Assembly (NCBI GenBank): GCA_963697975.1
Contig: OY969111.1
Span: 3,100,001-3,164,000, forward strand
Origin: QHXM01 sp963697975
GTDB lineage: Bacteria; Acidobacteriota; Blastocatellia; Pyrinomonadales; Pyrinomonadaceae
Direction: 5' to 3'
DNA length: 64,000 bases
Part shown: piece by piece, positions 57,934 to 64,000 of the stretch
How the letters are laid out: every line of letters begins with the position of its first letter
Numbering within the stretch: position 1 is the first letter of the stretch
Notes under the pieces: model-generated
Told to the model about the DNA's origin: nothing
The model's input: only the letters and a program-made list of their open reading frames with translations
Database searches by the model: none
Position numbers and translations under genes: made by a program

Positions 57934-59427
57934 CTATAGGGAATTGATAATCATTCGGTGAAGGTCTTTCGCGGCTACTACCGGGGCGTCGGTGAGGATT
58001 CCTTGCTGGCCTGCTGCGATGAGGAAGCCTTCGGGCGCGTGCTGTCCTGTGAACTTCTGGCCGATGGCCTCTGGCTCAAACGACATTCCCTTGATTCTCA
58101 TGCGCGGGTCAAACGCCGCGTCTTCGTAGTGGACGATCAGGTCAGGCAGCGGCTGCGTCAGGGCGTCCTCATAACTCTGCGACGTGATGAGACAATCGCG
58201 CACGATCCGCCGCCCGTCTTCCGTCACCAAATCCAACAGCATCTGCCGTAGCTCGCGGCAGGTCTCTTCGTATTCCTGAGGCTGAACGATTCCCTTTGCC
58301 TCTCGCCCCGCGAGGTTGAGCCGAATCCATCCGTGCTGGTCCGAGGGCAGGGAAAAGGCGCGCGTCCGTGTCCAATCATAAGTCGGCAGCATCGTCGGCT
58401 GCGCCAGATGTAAGGTCGCCGTCCGGGGCAAAGTTTTATAGTACATCTTCTTCAAGCCTGCGGGCGCGTGCCGCTTGAATTTTGCGAACAACGAAAGGGC
58501 GCGCTCGCGCCAGGACTTTGAACTCCAGCCTGCGAGCCGCGCCCAGTTAGTCTCAAGCAGAAGCGGGGCGAGAAACGCCGCGATGCCGAGCGTCGGCTGC
58601 ATCCCGTGTAGCGAGAAAACCATCACGAAAGCATCCTCTCCACTGACTTCGACGAGTCTGGCAATCTGTTTGTCCACCTCGCGGTAAATATCACGGATAG
58701 CAAGATTGGTGTCGGAAAGGGCATGAAACCTGTCATCTTTGTAGAAAGGATGACCGGGCGCGACCATGTGCCAGAAGTAGTGCGAGGCGTGGTGTATTTC
58801 CGTGAAGACGACGACCGCCAGTTCCGGCTGCGTCTCAACTATCAAGCGGCTGGCGAGTTCGCCCCTCAACTTCACGCCGTCAAGACACGACGAACTGATC
58901 CTCGCCAGCCGCTCGTAATCGTCCGGCCCACCGGCATCAATGTTTTCGTGCTGCAACGGGTGCGGCCTCGTTTGCGAGACGAGACCATTAAGCGATGCGG
59001 GAGAGACCTGCATGTGTCCTTCGACAACATCGTGCGCGCCCCACTCGGAGACTTCAAAGCCTGCGGGCAGATTAACAATCGGAGCGAAAGGCACGTCAAG
59101 CACGCCGACGGTCGCGCCTTCCCCGACGAGCGATTTCCAGAACGGCTTGAGGTTGCGACCGTTGCAACGCGTGAGGCCCATCGCACGGGGCTGCCATTCC
59201 CACTCGGCATACATTCCGTGCTCGCGGGGTTCTGTTCCCGTGATGAAAGTCGGCCAGACCGAGCCGCTCCCGATGTGCGCGGACGACTCGACGCGCTTCC
59301 ACGCTCCACGCTCCAACAGTCGTTTGAGCGCGGGCATCTCCCCATCTTCGATCAGACGCTGCACTAACGTCGGCTCGGCTGCATCAAGGCCGATAGCCAG
59401 CACGCGCGTTCCGTTACCTTGCTTCAT
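57934..59427 (-). CDS. alkaline-phosphatase-superfamily phosphodiesterase (type I phosphodiesterase/nucleotide pyrophosphatase-like)
   Basis: 497 residues from ATG 59427 with AGGAGC 8 bases upstream. N-terminal VLAIGLDAAEPTLVQRLIEDGEMPALKRLLERGAW is the metal-binding Asp and helix of the family; GSGSVWPTFITGTEPREHGMY has the nucleophile Thr/Ser and HGM; later VFTEIHHASHYFWHM and FSLHGMQ carry His/Asp ligands, although the usual SDHG is SLHG here. It should hydrolyse a phosphodiester, possibly of a nucleotide- or lipid-linked sugar given the neighbours. It overlaps the Gfo/Idh gene stop by 14 bases. Confidence 0.82.
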   Translation of the reverse strand: MKQGNGTRVLAIGLDAAEPTLVQRLIEDGEMPALKRLLERGAWKRVESSAHIGSGSVWPTFITGTEPREHGMYAEWEWQPRAMGLTRCNGRNLKPFWKSLVGEGATVGVLDVPFAPIVNLPAGFEVSEWGAHDVVEGHMQVSPASLNGLVSQTRPHPLQHENIDAGGPDDYERLARISSSCLDGVKLRGELASRLIVETQPELAVVVFTEIHHASHYFWHMVAPGHPFYKDDRFHALSDTNLAIRDIYREVDKQIARLVEVSGEDAFVMVFSLHGMQPTLGIAAFLAPLLLETNWARLAGWSSKSWRERALSLFAKFKRHAPAGLKKMYYKTLPRTATLHLAQPTMLPTYDWTRTRAFSLPSDQHGWIRLNLAGREAKGIVQPQEYEETCRELRQMLLDLVTEDGRRIVRDCLITSQSYEDALTQPLPDLIVHYEDAAFDPRMRIKGMSFEPEAIGQKFTGQHAPEGFLIAAGQQGILTDAPVVAAKDLHRMIINSL

Positions 59428-60433
59428 CCAAAAGCTCCTGCGGATTAATCCATCTTCGTTCCCTTGATGAGCGCCCGCACGCTTCGGCAATCGCCATCGT
59501 CTGTAAATTATCAAGCCCGCTCGACTCCGGCGCTTCGTCGTGCAACAGGGCGCGCTCAAGTTGGCGCAGAAGAACTCGCTCCTCGCTCACAGGTCTTGCT
59601 CCTCGCCTGACGGGGCGCGGCCACTTGCCACGCGCGCACAGAAAGAGCCAGCGTTGAAAGACGTGCAAGGTGGCGTCCTGGCCCGTCAAGCGCGCGTAAA
59701 ATTCCTGTCCGCCCTCGAAGAATTCGTGGCCGCTCGATTCATAAGTGGCCGTGTAGACGGCGCGCGTTCCGTCCTCGAAAGTGAGCAGGGTTTGCAGCGA
59801 TGCGCCATGCAGGGATTGTCCGTCAGGAAGTGAAAAACTCTCTGCCAGAACTCCAACAACCTTTTGTCCGAGAATGTAGCGCAGGGCGTCCAGATGATGA
59901 ATGCCCATCCCCCAGAGGATGCTGTTTGTGAGCCGCGCCAGCGATGGAGCCATCTCATGCGGGACGCGAAAGTACTGGCAGGCGATCAGCCCGACTCGTC
60001 CGAGCGCGCCTTCGCGGACGAGCCGCCGCGCAGTCTTGAACGAGCGCATGTAGCGATAATTCTGCGCGACGACGAGTGGTGCTTTCTGCTGCTCGGCTAA
60101 CTCAACAAGCCCGACCGCTTCACTGAGCTGAAGCGTGAACGGTTTCTCGACCATCACACCTAAGCCTCGCGCGAGCGCCGCCTCGCACACCTCCGTATGA
60201 TAATCGGCAGCAGCGGCGACGATGACCGCCTCGCAAGCCGTCTTATCAAGCGCGTCCGTGAGGGTCGTGAAAAGCTGTCCTTGATGAATGTTGAGCTTCG
60301 CCGTCGCCAGTTGCAACGCCCCAGTGTTCGTGTCAACGCAGGCGACCAGTTCGTATCCGGGGTCGGTCCTCACCTCGCGCACCCAATCCTGACCACGCGA
60401 CCCCAGTCCCACGACCGCTACTCGAATCGCCAT
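59414..60433 (-). CDS. Gfo/Idh/MocA-family oxidoreductase
   Basis: 339 residues from ATG 60433 (GGGAGAG 8 bases upstream). Rossmann motif VAVVGLGSRGQDW, cofactor segment AVIVAAAADYHTEVCEAALARG, catalytic-type EKPFTLQLSEAV (E-K-P), and MGIHHLDALRYILG. Such enzymes oxidise or reduce sugars and sugar derivatives with NAD(P). The ATG overlaps the glycosyltransferase stop, consistent with an envelope-polysaccharide operon. Substrate unknown. Confidence 0.9.
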   Translation of the reverse strand: MAIRVAVVGLGSRGQDWVREVRTDPGYELVACVDTNTGALQLATAKLNIHQGQLFTTLTDALDKTACEAVIVAAAADYHTEVCEAALARGLGVMVEKPFTLQLSEAVGLVELAEQQKAPLVVAQNYRYMRSFKTARRLVREGALGRVGLIACQYFRVPHEMAPSLARLTNSILWGMGIHHLDALRYILGQKVVGVLAESFSLPDGQSLHGASLQTLLTFEDGTRAVYTATYESSGHEFFEGGQEFYARLTGQDATLHVFQRWLFLCARGKWPRPVRRGARPVSEERVLLRQLERALLHDEAPESSGLDNLQTMAIAEACGRSSRERRWINPQELLDEAR

Positions 60434-61485
60434 TCGCAAACTCTCCCATCTCGATGACGACTACCTGCCAGTAGGTCACGCGCGCGAATGAAGCCGCGCA
60501 GACATGCCCTGAGACTTCCGGGGCTGACTTGCGCCCAGGCTGCCCAGACAAGAGTGTAAGCGGATTGCGCGTTCAGCTTGAGCGCGCCGTCAGCCAGCAG
60601 CCACCTCATGAACTTCGGGCGGTGACCGGCCCAGAGCTGCATGGAGGCGGCTGAACGAAGCGCACGCAAATCCGGGCCGCTCTTCCCCTCGGGCAAGCGC
60701 GGGTCATGTACGAATCGCCGTAAGCCATTTTTATCTTTGGCCCCTGTCGTTAAATGAAAGATGGTTGAGTTTGCCTGATGATAGCGGTAGTGATAAAGGA
60801 CATCGGGCAAGACCACCACGCGCTTGCTGCGCGCTATCCTGAGAAAGAGTTCCTGATCCTCGGCGCTCGCGTACTCTTCATTGTAGCCGCCGATTTCGTC
60901 GAAGACCGCGCGGCGGAACATGACCGAGCCGTGCGGGAAGGGCGGAAACTCGGAACGACGTATGAGCCGCCAGCGGTCTCGCGGGCGAACCCTGCGCCCC
61001 GCAGCATCAATCCCGTCGCAGAGCGTTCCGACGAGTGCCACGTCGGAGAGCGTCTTCATCACCTCCCACTGGCGCATCAGCCTTTCAGGACGGGAAACAT
61101 CGTCCGCGTCCATCCGCGCGATGAGCGGCGCGCGCGCCAGCCGAACGACCAGATTGGAACTCCCCGAAAGCCCCAGATTCTGCTCGCTCCGGTGGAGTCG
61201 TATCCGACTGTCTTTCTTCGCCCACTCGCTGAGTGCGTCAAACGAGCCGTCAGTCGAGGCATCGTCAAGGATGACGAATTCAAAATCCCTGAAGGTCTGT
61301 CCGAGGATGCTTTGAATGCCTTCGTCCAGATATGGCAAGGCGTTGTGAACCGGCATCACCACGCTGATGAGTGGCGTCGTCGTCGTTGACACATCTCCAC
61401 CGTGTTCGCGTTTTCCCATTCTGCTCACTGTCGAACAAGATTGATTGTGAGTTTCAGCCTGCCATGAAAGATGGCGGCTTCTCAT
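60418..61485 (-). CDS. family 2 glycosyltransferase
   Basis: 355 residues. GT-A fold: ISVVMPVHNALPYLDEGIQSIL, DFEFVILDDASTDGS, the DxD-type RMDADDVSRPERL, and the acceptor region GGYNEEYASAEDQELFLRI. It should transfer a sugar from a nucleotide donor. The start may be at 61485, where ATG follows the flippase stop directly (TAAATG), or at 61419 nearer the domain; a GTG in between is also possible. Part of the leftward envelope operon. Confidence 0.9.
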   Translation of the reverse strand: MRSRHLSWQAETHNQSCSTVSRMGKREHGGDVSTTTTPLISVVMPVHNALPYLDEGIQSILGQTFRDFEFVILDDASTDGSFDALSEWAKKDSRIRLHRSEQNLGLSGSSNLVVRLARAPLIARMDADDVSRPERLMRQWEVMKTLSDVALVGTLCDGIDAAGRRVRPRDRWRLIRRSEFPPFPHGSVMFRRAVFDEIGGYNEEYASAEDQELFLRIARSKRVVVLPDVLYHYRYHQANSTIFHLTTGAKDKNGLRRFVHDPRLPEGKSGPDLRALRSAASMQLWAGHRPKFMRWLLADGALKLNAQSAYTLVWAAWAQVSPGSLRACLRGFIRARDLLAGSRHRDGRVCEWRFE

Positions 61486-62286
61486 TTACAGGCGTTCCGC
61501 GACGAAGATAACAAATTTTGCCGCCGGAACGAAAATGAGTTGCGCGAGAATCGTTCCGATTATGCGACTTAGGACAAATAATCTGACGCACTTTCTGAAA
61601 AACGCCTCCGTAACTTTTCCTTCAACCACATCGTCTGTCAGTACGGCCAGATATGGGTCTATGAAGACAAAGAGCAGGATGGTCGAAAGACCGTTGATGA
61701 TGGCCGACATGTTGTTGGCCGTGAGCCGCAGTTCAGGATTGAGATAACCGGCGTAGAGCGAGGCGAAGACGCCGACCGTGATTAGCGCCGTCATCACAAC
61801 CTGAGAGATAAGGATTCCGACCGGCGCATCCCGCAGGCTCATTCCTCTCAGGTTCTCTTTTGTGGGCAGGGCGGCGACCCGTTTGATTTGTCGCCAACTC
61901 GCAGGCGAAAGACCGCTGAGCAGCAGGCGCGGAACTGAGCGGTGAGCGTCGAACGCTTTGATCGCTCTGGTGAACAATCGTTGAAAAGTCGGGATGAGCA
62001 GAGCGCCGACAATGGTCGCAAGCGTTGCAGCCAAAAGCAGCCAGCGGAAATCCGACTGCGCGCTTGAGAGGTCATTCCGCAGAATGTTCCGCTCGACGTG
62101 CTTTGCCAGCAGCGGCCCCTGAAAAGTGTTGGCCGTTCTCGACGCCAGCACGATCACGTTAAAGAGAGCGAGAGAAAGCGCGATGCGCCCCGTCCGTATC
62201 CCCGCAATCCTGAGCGCGTAAACAAGGGTACTGATGAGATGGATAACAAACGTGAGGACGAAAACCAGCGCGACTTGAGTGCTCAT
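61486..62286 (-). CDS. amj: Amj-type lipid II flippase (DUF2837)
   Basis: 266 residues from ATG 62286. Six or so membrane helices (ALVFVLTFVIHLISTLVYALRI; ISQVVMTALITVGVFASLYAGYL; GLSTILLFVFIDPYLAVLTDDVV; and others) with the family words RTGRIALSLALFNVIVLASRTANTFQGPLLAKHVE. Amj (YdaH) is the alternate flippase of lipid-linked cell-wall precursors found in Bacillus and others. It leads the leftward group with a glycosyltransferase, an oxidoreductase and a phosphodiesterase. An upstream ATG in the repeat (62325) would add a translated hairpin arm and is rejected. Confidence 0.85.
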   Translation of the reverse strand: MSTQVALVFVLTFVIHLISTLVYALRIAGIRTGRIALSLALFNVIVLASRTANTFQGPLLAKHVERNILRNDLSSAQSDFRWLLLAATLATIVGALLIPTFQRLFTRAIKAFDAHRSVPRLLLSGLSPASWRQIKRVAALPTKENLRGMSLRDAPVGILISQVVMTALITVGVFASLYAGYLNPELRLTANNMSAIINGLSTILLFVFIDPYLAVLTDDVVEGKVTEAFFRKCVRLFVLSRIIGTILAQLIFVPAAKFVIFVAERL

Positions 62287-62302
62287 GGAATCAGGACAAT
62301 AA

Positions 62303-62385
62303 AGAGTCCAAAGTCTAAAGTCCAATGTCCAAAGTCAAGAACACGGGTTTTGACTTTGGACATTGGACTTTAGACTTTGGACTCT
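62303..62385. repeat. inverted tandem-heptamer hairpin (GTCCAAA units), perfect 36-base arms
   Basis: Bases 62303-62338 and 62350-62385 are exact reverse complements (36 of 36), with an 11-base loop. Each arm is a run of GTCCAAA/GTCTAAA units. The gap between the amj-like and M1-like genes holds little else. Confidence 0.95.
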
Positions 62386-62392
62386 CTTGCCT

Positions 62393-64000
62393 TTACTGCG
62401 TGCTGCGCGATGAGGCTTCCTGCGCTTGCGTCCCGCGCGGGTCGTAAGGTGTGGCGAGAAACTTCTTCGCGGCGGCCTGCGAGTTGTCGTAGTTCGTGCC
62501 GAGTTGAATCGCCTTGTTGTACTCGTTGACGGCCTGTGGACGCATCCCGCGCGCATCGTAAGCGTTGCCGCGTTTGATGTGCGCCCACACTTCGATCCAT
62601 GAAGGTTTCAGGTTGCCGTCAATCGCTGCCTGAAAAGAGTCGAGCGCCAGTTGCCAGTTGCGTTGTTCGAGATAGAGCAGGCCCAGATTGTAATAAACCC
62701 ACGAATTCGATTTATCCAGCTTGAGCGCGGCTTCAAACTGCTGCTGGGCTTCGGCATACTGGCCTTCGCGAAACTGCTCGATGCCGCGACGCGCGACCAC
62801 TGCCACGCGCAAATCGTCGGACATTCGCAGGATTCTGTTGTTCGGATCAACGACCACTTCGACGGGCTGCCCCGTTGATTCAAAGTCGAAGTCCTCGCTC
62901 TTTTCGTCGAAGACCAGAGTGGTCGTCGGGTTGTCGCCGCCCTCGCTTCTGAGCATGACCTCGACCGGCATTTTCAGGTTCTCGAAATTCTGCTTGATCG
63001 TTCCGCGCGTGCGAAACTTCCCGGCGCGGGTGCGGATAATCTGGTAGTCGTTGGTGAATTCCGGCACGCCCGTTCCTTCGACCCACTGCGCGAAGAAGTA
63101 GCGCATGCTCTGACCCATAACCTGCGTGGTCAATTTCTCGAAATCGTCAATCGAAGCATTCTTGTTGCGATACTGCTGGAGGAAGCGTGCCAACAACTCG
63201 TTGAACTTTTCCTTGCCCATTGCCTCGCGCAGCATACGAAAGACCATCGCGCCCTTGTAGAAGACGATGGATTGATAAGCGGCGGATTGATCGTCGAGAG
63301 CCGATGGCGCGCGGGCAATCGAAGCGGTCTGCTCGAAAGTCAAAGCACGCTCCTGCTCGTCGCGCTGAGCATTGTCGAGTGCGCCGCCCTGTAGCGTGGT
63401 TTCACGCAAAGCGAACGCGCTCCATTCGGCCAAGCCCTGCGAAATCCACGCATCGTCAAAAGATTTCAGTCCGACGGTTTGCCCCCACCATTGAAAGGCA
63501 ACTTCACGCTGCAATCTCTCTTCCGGCACAGGGCGCGTCGGGTCAAAGAGTTTTGAGGCGAGAAAGAGCATGCCGAGCGCGCTATAGGTGTCCAGACTCT
63601 CGTCGTCAATCTGTGCGATGACGAGGCGCGTGCCAAACGCTGGCTGGCCGTAGGCCTGCGTGTAGGACTGCAAGGCCGTGCCCATCAGTTCGGCGTAACG
63701 CTCGATGCGATTTTCGCTTCCGACCTTTGCGTAAAACTGTATGTCGTAGTTGCCGAAGCGAAGAGTCTTCGTGATGTATTGCCCGACGACGAAATTGCCG
63801 GGCAGCACGGGCTGGCGATGAACGAAGTGATAGCGCGTATTGCCGTCTTTGCCAGCCGTCGGCGTAACCGCTTCATCTGACGTTCCGGCGACGTGCAAGC
63901 CCGTCGGGACGATAATCGTGATGTCGGAAGTCGCGCGGTCAGCGGCGTAATCATGGAAGGGAAACCAGCGCGCGGCATACATGAGATATGAGCCTTCCGT
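62393..64000 (-). CDS. M1-family peptidase homologue with lost zinc site and C-terminal TPRs (partial)
   Basis: The frame is open to the window edge, so the start is outside; 535 residues are seen. The M1 layout is clear: ...LQREVAFQWWGQTVGLKSFDDAWISQGLAEWSAF..., then GAMVFRMLREAMGKEKFNELLARFLQQYRNK. But the zinc motif HExxH is REVAF and the third ligand NEG is SQG, so all His and one Glu ligand are gone. C-terminal TPRs follow (AQQQFEAALKLDKSNSWVYYNLGLLYLEQ, NAYDARGMRPQAVNEYNKAIQLG). It is probably a non-catalytic, exported or membrane-linked binding protein. It ends next to a perfect repeat hairpin. Confidence 0.85.
   Translation of the reverse strand, partial: TEGSYLMYAARWFPFHDYAADRATSDITIIVPTGLHVAGTSDEAVTPTAGKDGNTRYHFVHRQPVLPGNFVVGQYITKTLRFGNYDIQFYAKVGSENRIERYAELMGTALQSYTQAYGQPAFGTRLVIAQIDDESLDTYSALGMLFLASKLFDPTRPVPEERLQREVAFQWWGQTVGLKSFDDAWISQGLAEWSAFALRETTLQGGALDNAQRDEQERALTFEQTASIARAPSALDDQSAAYQSIVFYKGAMVFRMLREAMGKEKFNELLARFLQQYRNKNASIDDFEKLTTQVMGQSMRYFFAQWVEGTGVPEFTNDYQIIRTRAGKFRTRGTIKQNFENLKMPVEVMLRSEGGDNPTTTLVFDEKSEDFDFESTGQPVEVVVDPNNRILRMSDDLRVAVVARRGIEQFREGQYAEAQQQFEAALKLDKSNSWVYYNLGLLYLEQRNWQLALDSFQAAIDGNLKPSWIEVWAHIKRGNAYDARGMRPQAVNEYNKAIQLGTNYDNSQAAAKKFLATPYDPRGTQAQEASSRSTQ

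Overview
This 64 kb window (moderately GC-rich, dense in genes, no rRNA, tRNA, integrase or transposase seen) looks like chromosome of a soil- or water-type Acidobacteriota, probably near the class Blastocatellia. I infer this from the gene mix: a TPR-tailed Ser/Thr kinase, paired DUF3857/transglutaminase-like proteins, a carboxypeptidase-regulatory/TonB-receptor-like protein, collagen-like exported protein, LysW-type amino-acid biosynthesis, AmmeMemoRadiSam enzyme and many exported thioredoxin-fold proteins. The assignment is an inference from content, not from a marker gene.

Layout. 1-12.4 kb: end of a TPR protein, a collagen-like secreted protein, a GNAT acetyltransferase, an HxlR regulator, a REC-GGDEF diguanylate cyclase, a POTRA-repeat protein, a sigma54-type response regulator, a large membrane histidine kinase and an outer-membrane receptor-like protein. 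12.8-25.9 kb: an M16 peptidase, a WalJ-like hydrolase and a loosely clustered purine pathway (purB, purS, purQ, purL) interleaved with exported redox proteins, a PilZ protein and unknowns. 25.9-33.9 kb: a class-IV aminotransferase-fold enzyme, two DUF3857 proteins (one with an intact, one with a destroyed transglutaminase triad), class I fructose-bisphosphate aldolase and a fatty-acid hydroxylase. 34.2-38 kb: an ECF sigma / RskA-like anti-sigma / fasciclin module, a cupredoxin and an exported truncated globin. 38.4-47 kb: metallo-hydrolase, Ser/Thr kinase, AmrS radical SAM, NagZ, QueG. 47.2-52.4 kb: a complete carrier-protein operon lysW-lysX-lysY-lysZ-lysJ-lysK transcribed leftwards. 52.7-57.4 kb: moaA, msrA, a P-loop protein, and thiC under a TPP riboswitch. 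57.4-64 kb: a GxxExxY protein inside a repeat, an envelope operon (lipid II flippase Amj, GT2, Gfo/Idh, phosphodiesterase) and a degenerate M1 peptidase homologue running off the end.

Two things stand out. First, about two dozen gaps between genes are filled by long hairpins whose two arms are tandem runs of a short, mostly 7-base unit; roughly twelve unrelated unit sequences all use the same architecture and a similar purine-then-pyrimidine loop. They abut or overlap stop and start codons, one supplies the signal peptide of a lipoprotein, one carries a GxxExxY gene, and a different palindrome pair is inserted in frame in purL. Second, the lysW operon has what looks like a classic attenuator: a good sigma70-type promoter, a 27-codon leader ORF with five Lys and three Arg codons, then a 15-bp perfect terminator hairpin just before lysW.

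All family calls were made by reading motifs; no database search was run.
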